A DNA stretch of 64,000 bases, from the NCBI RefSeq assembly GCF_019402665.1, contig NZ_VSST01000029.1, positions 62,001-126,000 of the forward strand. Reading direction: 5' to 3'. This stretch comes from Bradyrhizobium canariense (GTDB lineage Bacteria; Pseudomonadota; Alphaproteobacteria; Rhizobiales; Xanthobacteraceae). Below are positions 1 to 7,608 of this stretch, piece after piece. A program made the translations under genes and the position numbers. Below the pieces are notes generated by a model. That model was not told the origin of the DNA. It did not search any database and saw only the letters and a list, made by a program, of their open reading frames with translations. Within the stretch, counting starts at the first letter, position 1. Each line of letters begins with the position of its first letter.

Positions 1-10
1 GCGCGTTCAT
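1..10 (-). CDS. phnJ: phnJ, first codons only (runs off the left edge)
   Basis: An ATG on the minus strand overlaps the TGA stop of phnI (ATGA overlap at 7-10) and opens with codons for Met-Asn-Ala. phnJ follows phnI in C-P lyase operons, and a four-base overlap is typical of translational coupling, so this is most likely the start of phnJ, the radical SAM C-P bond-cleaving subunit. Only ten bases are visible, so the identity rests on gene order alone. Confidence 0.45.
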
Positions 11-1110
11 TCCGCGGCCTCCTTCATTGCGTCGGGCGCATTGGCATCAGCGAATTCCTTGCGCAGCTTGCGCAACAGGCCGAGCTCGGACTGGAAGTCG
101 ACGTAATGCGGCAGCTTCAGGTGCTCGACGAAGCCGGTCGCCTGGACGTTGTCCGAATGCGACATCACGAATTCTTCGTCTTGCGCGGGTGCGAGTGCCT
201 CTTCGCCGAGTTCGCGCGCGCGCAACGCGCGGTCGACCAGCGCCATCGACATGGTCTTGCGCTCGCTCTGGCCAAAGGCGAGGCCATAGCCGCGGGTGAA
301 GCACGGCGCTTCGGTCGCGGAGCCCTTGAATTGATTGACCATCTGGCACTCGGTGAGTTCGATCGAACCGAGCGGCACGGCGAAGCCGACGTCTTCCGCC
401 GAAAATTCGACTTCGACCTCGCCGAAGCGGATCTCGCCGGCGAAGGGGTGGTTGCGGCCGTAGCCGCGCTGGGTGGAATAGCCCATCGCGAGCAAGAAGC
501 CTTCGTCGCCACGCGCGAGGTTTTGCAGGCGCAGGTCACGATCGGCAGGAAAATTCAGCGGCTCGCGGGTGAGATCGCCGACGCTGGCGCCCTCTTCGGC
601 CTGCGGGGAGGGCTCGATCAGGCCGTCGCGGCCGAGAATATCCGTCACCCGCGGCGTGGGCACTGTCGATGCTTCGGCCGTCGCCGGCGCTTCCGGTACG
701 AAGCCTTCGGCGAGCGAGGGATCGAGCAGGCGGTGGGTATAATCGAAGGTGGGGCCAAGGATCTGGCCGCCGGGAATGTCCTTGAAGGTCGAGGACACCC
801 GCCGCTGCACCCGCATCGCGCCCGTCTCGACCGGCTCGCTGGCGCCAAAGCGCGGCAGCGTGGCGCGGAAGGCGCGGATCAGGAAGATCGCCTCGATCAA
901 ATCGCCGCGCGCCTGCTTGATCGCGAGCGCCGCGAGCTCGCGGTCATAGAGCGAGCCTTCGCTCATGACGCGGTCCACGGCGAGGCCAAGCTGCTCCGAA
1001 ATCTGGTCGAGGGAAATTTCCGGCACGCTTTGATCGCCGCGCCGCGCACTGGCGAGCAGGCGATGGGCGTTCTCGATGGCGCGTTCGCCGCCTTTGACTG
1101 CGACATACAT
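7..1110 (-). CDS. phnI: C-P lyase core subunit PhnI
   Basis: This 367-aa protein matches the PhnI family along its length; it starts MYVAVKGGERAI and keeps the C-terminal segment HSDNVQATGFVEHLKLPHY. PhnI is a subunit of the cytoplasmic PhnGHIJ core complex. With PhnG, PhnH and PhnL it exchanges the adenine of ATP for the phosphonate, giving alpha-D-ribose 1-alkylphosphonate 5-triphosphate. Its start lies two bases after the phnH stop, and its stop overlaps the presumed phnJ start, so phnG-H-I-J form one leftward operon. Transcription probably begins at the Pho-box promoter upstream of phnG. Confidence 0.95.
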   Translation of the reverse strand: MYVAVKGGERAIENAHRLLASARRGDQSVPEISLDQISEQLGLAVDRVMSEGSLYDRELAALAIKQARGDLIEAIFLIRAFRATLPRFGASEPVETGAMRVQRRVSSTFKDIPGGQILGPTFDYTHRLLDPSLAEGFVPEAPATAEASTVPTPRVTDILGRDGLIEPSPQAEEGASVGDLTREPLNFPADRDLRLQNLARGDEGFLLAMGYSTQRGYGRNHPFAGEIRFGEVEVEFSAEDVGFAVPLGSIELTECQMVNQFKGSATEAPCFTRGYGLAFGQSERKTMSMALVDRALRARELGEEALAPAQDEEFVMSHSDNVQATGFVEHLKLPHYVDFQSELGLLRKLRKEFADANAPDAMKEAAE

Positions 1111-1112
1111 GC

Positions 1113-1721
1113 TTAGCTTCCCTTGCTCACGACGCGCGTGGTGCGCGGGACCGCAACCACGGCATCATCCGCGACCAGGACCACATCGATGCCGCGCGGA
1201 AACAGCGCTTCGTTAATACGAAGTCGCTCGAACAGGTCGAACGGCTTGATCGAGGCCTTGAGCGTCGCGACGCCGTCGATGCCGGGACCGCGCAGCTCGA
1301 AGCTGCGCCCCGAATGCAGGCTCTCGACCTGAAGGATCAGCGTGGTCGACCGGTCCGGATATTCGCTGGTGCCGAGCGCGAAGCGCTCGAGCGAAGGCAG
1401 CGCCCCGCCTTCGCTGATCAGCGCGAAGCTGACGATCGAGGAATCCTGCACCACCGGCGCGCCCGTGTGGAACTTCAGCCATTTTGTCACGTCGGTGCTT
1501 TCCGACATGCGCGCATCGAGCCAGAGCGGCGTGTCGTGATCGAACAGCGTCAGCGCGATCGCGGCCGTGCCGCGCATCATCACATGAGGCGCGCCTGATG
1601 TCGGCACGATGCGCTGGACCGACCCCGGCCGCGCCATCGCGTCCATGACCGAGCGAAAGGTCGATTGCGCCGACAACACCTTGTCGACGAACCCCGGCGG
1701 CAGTTCCGCAATCGTGGTCAT
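1113..1721 (-). CDS. phnH: C-P lyase core subunit PhnH
   Basis: About 202 aa, starting MTTIAELPPGFVDKVLSAQ, which is the usual PhnH opening (proline-glycine-phenylalanine followed by a helix, then an FRSVMDAMARPG segment). PhnH has a PLP-transferase-like fold without the cofactor and is part of the PhnGHIJ core. I place the start at 1721 because it follows a GGGTGAG ribosome-binding site and lies just after the phnG stop at 1726. A start 39 bases further upstream would overlap phnG and add an unrelated N-terminus. Confidence 0.94.
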   Translation of the reverse strand: MTTIAELPPGFVDKVLSAQSTFRSVMDAMARPGSVQRIVPTSGAPHVMMRGTAAIALTLFDHDTPLWLDARMSESTDVTKWLKFHTGAPVVQDSSIVSFALISEGGALPSLERFALGTSEYPDRSTTLILQVESLHSGRSFELRGPGIDGVATLKASIKPFDLFERLRINEALFPRGIDVVLVADDAVVAVPRTTRVVSKGS

Positions 1722-1725
1722 GATC

Positions 1726-2181
1726 TCACCCCTCACCGCGCACCATGGTGTAGAAATCAACTTTCGTCGCGGCGGTCTCGGCCGCAGCCTGTTTACGCCT
1801 GACCATCAGCTGCACGCGCAACGGCGCGATGATGTCCCGCTCCACCGCGCCACTGAAATCGCTGGACTGCACCAGCGCATCGCACAGCGCAATCAGCCGC
1901 GCCTTCTCACCGTCGCGACCGAGCGTGTAACCGAAACCGACCTCGCCGCTCGCAAGCCGCACCGCAGCCCGCGACACCGTCGCTTCGCCGAGATTGAATG
2001 GCGCACCGTCGCCGCCGACCCGGCCGCGCAGCATGACGAGGCCGTTTTCCGGCGCGCGCAGATCCTGATGCGCCGGCAAAGCGAGAGCGCGGAGGCGAGC
2101 GGCGATCTCGCCCGCCTCCGCGTGCGCCAGCACGGCCATTGCGGCCTTGCGCTGGGCTTGCTGATTGTTGTGTTGGGTCAC
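1726..2181 (-). CDS. phnG: C-P lyase core subunit PhnG
   Basis: 151-aa protein with the PhnG pattern: an N-terminal helix QRKAAMAVLAHAEAGEIAARL and a central RLASGEVGFGYTLGRDGEKA segment. PhnG is a small subunit of the cytoplasmic C-P lyase core and takes part in the first, nucleoside-phosphonate-forming step. It is the first gene of the leftward phnGHI(J) operon and is divergent from phnF. The 128-bp phnG-phnF gap carries a PhoB-type box and a perfect inverted repeat. Confidence 0.93.
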   Translation of the reverse strand: MTQHNNQQAQRKAAMAVLAHAEAGEIAARLRALALPAHQDLRAPENGLVMLRGRVGGDGAPFNLGEATVSRAAVRLASGEVGFGYTLGRDGEKARLIALCDALVQSSDFSGAVERDIIAPLRVQLMVRRKQAAAETAATKVDFYTMVRGEG

Positions 2182-2219
2182 CAGATCTACCGAAACTTTC
2201 TGCAGAACTTGCCGAATCC

Positions 2220-2245
2220 AAGTTGTCTATGATACTAGACAACTT
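2220..2245. promoter_or_regulatory. probable PhnF operator (perfect 10-bp inverted repeat)
   Basis: AAGTTGTCTA and its exact reverse complement TAGACAACTT are separated by six bases. The repeat lies between divergent phnF and phnG, overlaps the putative -10 of the phnG promoter, and has the symmetry expected of a GntR/HutC dimer site. The assignment to PhnF is by position. Confidence 0.75.
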
Positions 2246-2259
2246 CATACGGGAGCGCC

Positions 2260-2277
2260 ATGACTGTTTCGTGACAA
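2260..2277 (-). promoter_or_regulatory. Pho box upstream of phnG
   Basis: Read on the minus strand: TTGTCAC GAAA CAGTCAT, two 7-base TGTCA-type repeats with a 4-base spacer, the PhoB architecture. Ten bases further downstream is TATGAA, a plausible -10, and the PhnF-type inverted repeat begins inside it. PhoB would activate and PhnF would block the same promoter. Confidence 0.65.
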
Positions 2278-2309
2278 AGGCGTGATTTCTGGAGTAGCTT
2301 CCGAGCCAC

Positions 2310-3041
2310 ATGAGCATGCAGGACACAGCCTCCTCCGGCGTGGCGTTGTGGCGCCTCGTTGCCGACGGCATCGAGCGCGGCATCGCCGACGGCCGCTTTG
2401 CGGCCGGCGACAAGCTGCCGGGCGAGGTGGAGATCGCCGAAACCTATCGCGTGAACCGCCACACCGTGCGACGCGCGCTGGCCGCGCTTGCCGAGCGCGG
2501 CATCGTGCGGGCCGAACGCGGCAGCGGAACCTATGTCGAGGCGCAGAAGCTCGCTTATCCACTGCGCTCGCGGACCCGCTTCTCCGAGATCGTCGGCGCC
2601 GACGGCCGCGAACCGCATGGCCGGCTGATCGAGGCGTCCGATGATGTCGCGACCCGCGAACTCGCGCGGGAACTTGGATTGAAGGCCGGCGCACCGTTGG
2701 TGCGGATCGAGGCGATGCGCCTCGCCGACCGCACGCCGATCTGCGTCTCCACGACGTGGCTGTCGGCGCAGCTGTTCCCGGGTGCGGGCGACGTCTTTGC
2801 TGCCACCCGCTCGATGACGAAACTGCTCGAGCATTACGGCGTCCGCGACTATCGCCGGGGCGCGACCCGGATCACCGCCGGCATCGTCGACGCAACCGAC
2901 GCCGCCCGGCTCGATCTGGCGCTGGGACGACCGATCCTGGTGGTCGATGCCACCGACCACGATCTCGACGGCAAGCCGCTGGTGACCAAGCATTCGCGCT
3001 TTGCCGCGGAGCGGGTGGAATTTCTGGTGGAGAACGGGTGA
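2310..3041 (+). CDS. phnF: phosphonate-operon repressor PhnF (GntR/HutC family)
   Basis: 243 aa. Residues about 10-75 form a GntR winged helix (helices containing LPGEVEIAETYRVNRHTVRRAL, then the wing ERGSGTYV). Residues about 85-235 are a UTRA ligand-binding domain. PhnF proteins repress phosphonate genes until a ligand binds the UTRA pocket. Its location between the C-P lyase genes and the importer genes, and the perfect inverted repeat just upstream, fit autoregulation and repression of phnG. It is convergent with phnE2, with a palindromic repeat between them. Confidence 0.93.
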   Translation: MSMQDTASSGVALWRLVADGIERGIADGRFAAGDKLPGEVEIAETYRVNRHTVRRALAALAERGIVRAERGSGTYVEAQKLAYPLRSRTRFSEIVGADGREPHGRLIEASDDVATRELARELGLKAGAPLVRIEAMRLADRTPICVSTTWLSAQLFPGAGDVFAATRSMTKLLEHYGVRDYRRGATRITAGIVDATDAARLDLALGRPILVVDATDHDLDGKPLVTKHSRFAAERVEFLVENG

Positions 3042-3046
3042 AGAAT

Positions 3047-3140
3047 CGTAGGGTGGGCAAAGGCGCGCTTGCGCCGTGCCCACCATCTATCCAACGTCGC
3101 GATTGAAGTGGTGGGCACGCTTCGCTTTGCCCACCCTACG
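3047..3140. repeat. long palindromic intergenic repeat
   Basis: CGTAGGGTGGGCAAAG at 3047-3062 is matched by its exact reverse complement at 3125-3140. A second pair, GTGCCCACCA and TGGTGGGCAC, lies inside (3076-3085 and 3109-3118). This REP-like element sits between the convergent ends of phnF and phnE2 and could also act as a bidirectional terminator. Similar GGGTGGGCAAAG palindromes are frequent in Bradyrhizobium intergenic DNA (recollection). Confidence 0.8.
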
Positions 3141-3150
3141 AAATCGGTGA

Positions 3151-3999
3151 TCAGGCCACCGCCCTTCGCCCAATAATCGCAAACCGCAATTTGCCCGAAA
3201 CGAAATCGATCGCGGCGACCGCGACCAGGATCATCAGGATCAGGAACGACACTTTCTGCCATTCCAGCACGCGGATCTGCTCGGCGAGCTGGAGGCCGAT
3301 GCCGCCGGCACCGACGATGCCGATGATGGTAGCCGAACGCGTGTTCGACTCGATGAAATAGAGCACTTGGCCGGCGATCACGGGCAAAACCTGCGGCAGC
3401 AGACCGAAGCGGATCTCGTGCAGCGCACTGCCGCCGGAGGCGCGGATGCCCTCGACCTGCTTCTGGTCGGCGCCCTCGATCGCCTCCGAGAACAGTTTTC
3501 CAAACGCGCCGAAATCCGACACGGCAATGGCGAGCACGCCGGCAAACGGGCCGAGCCCGACTACGTTGATCCATACCAGCGCCCAGATCAGCGTGTCGAC
3601 GCCGCGGATCGAATCCAGGAAACGTCGAATCGGGAAGCGCAAAATGCTCGACGGCACGACATTACGGGCGGCAAGAAGACTGACCGGCAGTGCGAACAGC
3701 GCGGCGAGCGTCGTGCCGAGCAGCGCGATCGACAGCGTCTCGCCCAGCGCCTTCAGATAGACCGGCAGCGACGAGCCGGGATCCGGCGGGATCATCATCA
3801 GGCTGATCCAGCCGAGCTGGTTGAGGCCCGCGACGAACCGCGACGGCGAGAAGTCGAGATCGACGAGGCCGTAAATCAGGATCGCGAGCGCCGCGACGAT
3901 CATCGCCGGCATGGCGAGCCGCGCCGAGGCCGGCCGGTCGAACACGTCAGGATAGCGCGCGCGAAGCGCCGCGGTATCGATCTCCTGCGGTCCCGTCAC
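3151..3999 (-). CDS. phnE: phosphonate ABC transporter permease PhnE (second copy)
   Basis: 282-aa inner-membrane permease with about six hydrophobic segments. It carries the cytoplasmic EAA-type loop near residues 185-215 (VEGIRASGGSALHEIRFGLLP) that contacts the ATPase PhnC, and the following glycine-rich segment IIGIVGAGGIGLQL typical of PhnE. Its start overlaps the stop of the upstream phnE by four bases. The pair probably forms a heterodimeric channel with PhnC and PhnD for phosphonate import. Confidence 0.94.
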   Translation of the reverse strand: MTGPQEIDTAALRARYPDVFDRPASARLAMPAMIVAALAILIYGLVDLDFSPSRFVAGLNQLGWISLMMIPPDPGSSLPVYLKALGETLSIALLGTTLAALFALPVSLLAARNVVPSSILRFPIRRFLDSIRGVDTLIWALVWINVVGLGPFAGVLAIAVSDFGAFGKLFSEAIEGADQKQVEGIRASGGSALHEIRFGLLPQVLPVIAGQVLYFIESNTRSATIIGIVGAGGIGLQLAEQIRVLEWQKVSFLILMILVAVAAIDFVSGKLRFAIIGRRAVA

Positions 4000-4880
4000 G
4001 TCCGCGCCTCCTTGCCGAACAGGCGGCCGCGCAGCCAGCCGGTGCTGATGTCGATGATGAAGACCGTGACGATGATGGTGAGCAGGATCGCGCTGACGTC
4101 GGAGTAGTAGAACTTGCGGATGGCGACGACGAGCTCCTGGCCGATGCCACCGGCACCGACAAAGCCCATCACGGAGGCCTCGCGGACGTTGATCTCGAAA
4201 CGCAGCAGCGCGTAGCTGGCATAGCCTGCCGTGACCTGCGGCAGGATGGCGAAGCGCATACAGGAGAGCCAGCTTGCGCCGGTCGAGCGAACGCCTTCGA
4301 CCGGCTTCATGTCGGCGTTCTCGACGATCTCCGAGAACAGCTTGCCGAGCGCGCCGGTGGAGTGAATCGCAATTGCGAGCACACCCGCCATCGGACCGAG
4401 ACCGAAGGCGATCACGAAGATCTGCGCAAACACGATGCCGGGCACCGTGCGGGCGAATTCGAGCAGGCGCCGCACCGTGAAACGCAGCCAGGGCGCGGGC
4501 GAGGTGTTTTCAGCAGCGAAGAAGTTGAGGCAAAATGCAAAAACCGCGCCGATCAACGTGCCGACATAGGAGATCAGCACGGTCTCGCCCAGCATCTTCA
4601 GCCATTTGCGCCAGCCCCACAGCCACTCGCCGACATCGGTCCAGACCCGCTGTCCGTTGTCGAGTGTAAGGATGCGGTCGAAATAGCTGATGAAGTTGCC
4701 GTAATGGGTGAACAGCGTGCGCAGATTCACTTCGGCGCCGAACGCGGCCAGACACAGTGCAGCGGCGAAGATCACGGCTCCAAACAGGAGTCGGAGCCGC
4801 CTGCGCGCGACCGCCTGGCGATAGGCGGCGTTGAGCACGGCGAGCTGCTGCTCGGGAAGGATCGAAACCGCGACGGTCAT
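3996..4880 (-). CDS. phnE: phosphonate ABC transporter permease PhnE (first copy)
   Basis: 294-aa permease, longer at the N-terminus than the second copy, with an early membrane segment at about residues 28-48. The EAA-type loop is VEGVRSTGASWLSCMRFAILP, followed by SVMGFVGAGGIGQELV. It is third in phnC-phnD-phnE1-phnE2 and is separated from phnD by a gap holding a strong hairpin. Paired, non-identical PhnE subunits are common in Rhizobiales phosphonate transporters. Confidence 0.94.
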   Translation of the reverse strand: MTVAVSILPEQQLAVLNAAYRQAVARRRLRLLFGAVIFAAALCLAAFGAEVNLRTLFTHYGNFISYFDRILTLDNGQRVWTDVGEWLWGWRKWLKMLGETVLISYVGTLIGAVFAFCLNFFAAENTSPAPWLRFTVRRLLEFARTVPGIVFAQIFVIAFGLGPMAGVLAIAIHSTGALGKLFSEIVENADMKPVEGVRSTGASWLSCMRFAILPQVTAGYASYALLRFEINVREASVMGFVGAGGIGQELVVAIRKFYYSDVSAILLTIIVTVFIIDISTGWLRGRLFGKEART

Positions 4881-4912
4881 CTGATCAGGAAAGGTGGTCG
4901 ATCAAAGAGAAA

Positions 4913-4936
4913 GAGCCGGGTCCATCGACCCGGCTC
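4913..4936 (-). promoter_or_regulatory. intercistronic hairpin after phnD
   Basis: A perfect 10-bp stem (GAGCCGGGTC with GACCCGGCTC) closes a four-base loop between the phnD stop and the phnE1 start. There is no U-run, so it is unlikely to be a strong terminator. Hairpins at this place often protect the binding-protein mRNA from 3' decay and keep permease expression lower than that of the binding protein. Confidence 0.7.
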
Positions 4937-4956
4937 CAGTGGCATCGTCCCGAAAC

Positions 4957-5892
4957 TCAGGACGCCTTCTTCTTACGCAGCGCATCGACGAACTTGATCA
5001 GCTCGATCGTGCCATCCCAATCCTTGGTGGTCGCGGGATGGAAACCCTTCTTCTGGCCGTCCTGGAGGCGATCGAAAGCCGCCTTGTCCTTGACCGGCGC
5101 GTCGAAGAACGCCTTGGCGATGGCGGCCTTGGCCTCTTCCGGCAGGTCGGAATTGTAGGCATAGGGGCCGTTGATGATGGGCGCCGATTTGTGGATGATG
5201 CGGAAATCGTCCTTCTTCATCGCCGAGCCGTCGGCATTCTTCAGCATGCCCTTGGTCAGCATCTGCGCCAGCGTCGAATCGTCATCGCTGGTCCACTGGT
5301 TGGCGGCAACGTCGACAGTGCCCTGCGCCAGCGCCAGGATCGCGTTCTCATGGCTGCCGGTGAAGACGACCTTGCTGAAATAGGTGTCGGCATCCGCGAT
5401 GCCCATCTTGTCGAGCTCGAAGCGCGGCACGTTGTTGCCGGAGGTCGAGTTCGGGTCGACCAGGCCGAGGTTCTTGCCTTTGAGCTGGTCGATGCTCTTG
5501 TAGGGGCTGCTCGTCTTGACGAAGAACACCGAGTAGTAGCCGGTCGAGCCGTCGGAATTGATGTCGTTGGCGAAGGCGTCGGTCTTGACGCCGGTCAGGC
5601 GGGCGCGGGCGAACGAGGCAGAGCCGTAGCTCGCGATGTGGATGTTGCCGGCGCGCTGGCCTTCGATCACGGCAGCGTAGTCGTTGGCGATGCGCAGCGT
5701 GACTTTCACGCCCAGTTCCTTGGAGAGATAGCTCATGAACGGCGCCCAGCGCTCGGTGACGCCCGAGGCGTTTTCCGCCGGAATGACCGCGAAGGTCAGC
5801 TCGGGATATTTGGCCTTCCAGTCTTCGGCGGACGCGGAAGCCGTGAACGCGAGCGCGGCGGCGCCGGCAAGAATCAATCTGCGAGTAATCAT
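4957..5892 (-). CDS. phnD: phosphonate ABC transporter substrate-binding protein PhnD
   Basis: About 311 aa from the start I choose (MITRRLILAGAAALAF), which gives a clean signal peptide cut after ASA near residue 22. The upstream in-frame extension is polar and would spoil the signal, and a GAAGAGG ribosome-binding site precedes 5892. The mature protein matches the PhnD periplasmic binding fold, with segments VIPAENASGVTERWAPF and LVDPNSTSGNNVPRFEL that line the phosphonate pocket in the family. It delivers phosphonates to the PhnE/PhnC importer. Confidence 0.94.
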   Translation of the reverse strand: MITRRLILAGAAALAFTASASAEDWKAKYPELTFAVIPAENASGVTERWAPFMSYLSKELGVKVTLRIANDYAAVIEGQRAGNIHIASYGSASFARARLTGVKTDAFANDINSDGSTGYYSVFFVKTSSPYKSIDQLKGKNLGLVDPNSTSGNNVPRFELDKMGIADADTYFSKVVFTGSHENAILALAQGTVDVAANQWTSDDDSTLAQMLTKGMLKNADGSAMKKDDFRIIHKSAPIINGPYAYNSDLPEEAKAAIAKAFFDAPVKDKAAFDRLQDGQKKGFHPATTKDWDGTIELIKFVDALRKKKAS

Positions 5893-5955
5893 GATAGCCT
5901 CTTCATTGGTTGAGGTCGGTTGACGCAAAACTGGTGAGTCCTGAAGCGGCGCAGC

Positions 5956-6765
5956 TCAGGCGGCGGCCGCCGTTCCAAGCGCCGGAATGCCCTGTCGCAC
6001 CGGTGCAGGCGTGCCGCCCATGACATCGGCGGCTTCGAGATCGTAGAGCTCGCGCGCAACGTGCTCGGTCAACTCGGCCGGCGCGCCGTCGAACACCACG
6101 CGACCCTGCGCCATGCCGATCAGCCGGTCGCAATAGCTGCGCGCCAGATCGAGCGAATGCAGGTTGCAGAGCACGGTGATGCCGAAATGCTTGTTGATGC
6201 GCAGCAGCGCATCCATCACGATCTTGGTGTTGCGCGGGTCGAGCGAGGCGATAGGCTCGTCGGCGAGAATGATGTCGGGCTGCTGCACCAGCGCGCGGGC
6301 GATCGCCACGCGCTGCTGCTGGCCGCCGGAGAGCTGATCGGCGCGCTGGGCTGCGAGCGGGGCGATATCGAACTGTTCGAGCGCGGACATCGCCAGCGCC
6401 TTGTCCTGCTCGGGCCAGGTCTGCGACAGCGAGCGCCAGGCTGGCATCGTCGCGAGCCGTCCCATCAGGACGTTGGTGAGAACATCGAGCCGGCCGACCA
6501 GGTTGAACTGCTGAAAGATCATCGCCGAGCGCGCTCGCCACTGCCGCAGCTCCTTGCCGCGCAACGCGGTGACGTCGAGGCCGTCGAACAGGATGCGACC
6601 CTGCGAAGGCGTCGCGAGACGGTTGATGGTCCGCAGCAGGGTCGACTTGCCGGCGCCGGACCGTCCGATCACGCCGACGAAACCGCCGGGAGAGACTTGA
6701 AACGAAGCGTCGTCCACCGCGGCTTTCACGCCGAAGCGACACGTCAGACCTTCAACCACCAGCAT
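5956..6765 (-). CDS. phnC: phosphonate ABC transporter ATPase PhnC
   Basis: 269-aa ABC ATPase with Walker A GRSGAGKST at about residues 34-42, signature LSGGQQQRVAIARAL, and Walker B IILADEPIASLD. The segment TALRGKELRQWRARSAMIFQQFNLVGR carries the Q-loop. It is the first gene of the leftward phnCDEE operon. GGAG lies seven bases before the start, and a PhoB-type box lies 43 bases upstream. It powers phosphonate import at the inner membrane. Confidence 0.95.
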   Translation of the reverse strand: MLVVEGLTCRFGVKAAVDDASFQVSPGGFVGVIGRSGAGKSTLLRTINRLATPSQGRILFDGLDVTALRGKELRQWRARSAMIFQQFNLVGRLDVLTNVLMGRLATMPAWRSLSQTWPEQDKALAMSALEQFDIAPLAAQRADQLSGGQQQRVAIARALVQQPDIILADEPIASLDPRNTKIVMDALLRINKHFGITVLCNLHSLDLARSYCDRLIGMAQGRVVFDGAPAELTEHVARELYDLEAADVMGGTPAPVRQGIPALGTAAAA

Positions 6766-6808
6766 GCAGGGCTCCAGAGTAGCTGGGACCCACCGCTAAC
6801 GCCGGCGC

Positions 6809-6826
6809 TTGACACTTGTGTGACAC
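6809..6826 (-). promoter_or_regulatory. Pho box of the phnCDEE operon
   Basis: On the minus strand: GTGTCAC ACAA GTGTCAA, two 7-base repeats with a 4-base spacer, matching the PhoB direct-repeat pattern. It lies 43 bp upstream of the phnC start, a suitable distance for a PhoB-activated promoter. Confidence 0.75.
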
Positions 6827-6863
6827 GGACGTTGCGGTGCGGCGATCCTACACACCTCATCCC

Positions 6864-6903
6864 CTGTTCATCCCCTGTCACCGCGCCGTCATGACATTGT
6901 CAT
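6864..6903 (+). promoter_or_regulatory. tandem Pho-box array for the acyltransferase-phnM operon
   Basis: Direct repeats on the plus strand at 11-bp spacing: CTGTTCA (weak), CTGTCAC (6875-6881), CCGTCAT (6886-6892) and TTGTCAT (6897-6903), each separated by four bases. This gives one or two full overlapping PhoB sites pointing at the gene at 6949. A clear -10 is not obvious downstream. Confidence 0.7.
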
Positions 6904-6948
6904 CAAGCCGCTCGAAGAGAAACGCCCGCCCTCTCGTTCGGATGCAAC

Positions 6949-7608
6949 ATGGCCGCCAAAGCTCTTTCGGTCCAGCCGACCATCGATCCCTCGGCGAAGC
7001 TGCACGACACCAGGCTTGGGGCCTACACCGAGGTCGGCGCGCGCACGATGCTGCACGAAGTGACGATGGGCGAGTACTCCTATGTCGTGAACGACGCCCA
7101 GATCACCTACACCACCATCGGAAAATTCTGCTCGATCGCGGCGATGACACGGATCAATCCGGGCAATCACCCGATGAACCGCGCCACGCAGGCGCACTTC
7201 ACCTATCGGTCGAGCGCCTATTTCGAAGGCGAGAGCGACGACACGGAATTCTTCGACTGGCGGCGCCGGCATCACGTCCATATCGGTCACGACGTCTGGA
7301 TCGGTCACGGCGCGATCGTGCTGCCGGGTCGCAACATCGGCACCGGCGCGGTGATCGCGGCCGGCGCCATCGTCACCAAGGACGTGCCGGCCTACACCAT
7401 CGTCGCCGGCAATCCGGCGCGCATCGTGCGCCGGCGGTTCTCGGAAGAGGTTGCGGGGCGGCTTGCGAGGCTCGCCTGGTGGGACTGGGATCACGACAAG
7501 TTGCGTGAAGCCCTGCCCGATTTCCGCAAGCTCGGGATTGAGGATTTCCTCTCGACATACGAAGCACGGGCACATTCATCTGCCAGCAAACGAAGCGCGG
7601 TCGCGTGA
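6949..7608 (+). CDS. hexapeptide-repeat acyltransferase of phosphonate metabolism
   Basis: 219-aa left-handed beta-helix protein: imperfect hexapeptide repeats run from residue 10, with the XAT-type segment HVHIGHDVWIGHGAIVLPG, then TKDVPAYTIVAGNPARIVRRRF. It belongs to the hexapeptide transferase group found next to phn genes. The substrate is not established; an aminoalkylphosphonate N-acetylation role like that of PhnO is possible. The stop overlaps the phnM start by four bases. ATG 6949 is preceded by only a weak ribosome-binding site. Tandem Pho boxes lie upstream. Confidence 0.88.
   Translation: MAAKALSVQPTIDPSAKLHDTRLGAYTEVGARTMLHEVTMGEYSYVVNDAQITYTTIGKFCSIAAMTRINPGNHPMNRATQAHFTYRSSAYFEGESDDTEFFDWRRRHHVHIGHDVWIGHGAIVLPGRNIGTGAVIAAGAIVTKDVPAYTIVAGNPARIVRRRFSEEVAGRLARLAWWDWDHDKLREALPDFRKLGIEDFLSTYEARAHSSASKRSAVA

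Noticed and set aside
106..1116. 336-aa open frame on the plus strand opposite phnI
   Set aside because: It is a shadow frame in high-GC DNA: low-complexity Arg/Ala/Gly content, no family match, and the minus strand encodes an intact PhnI.
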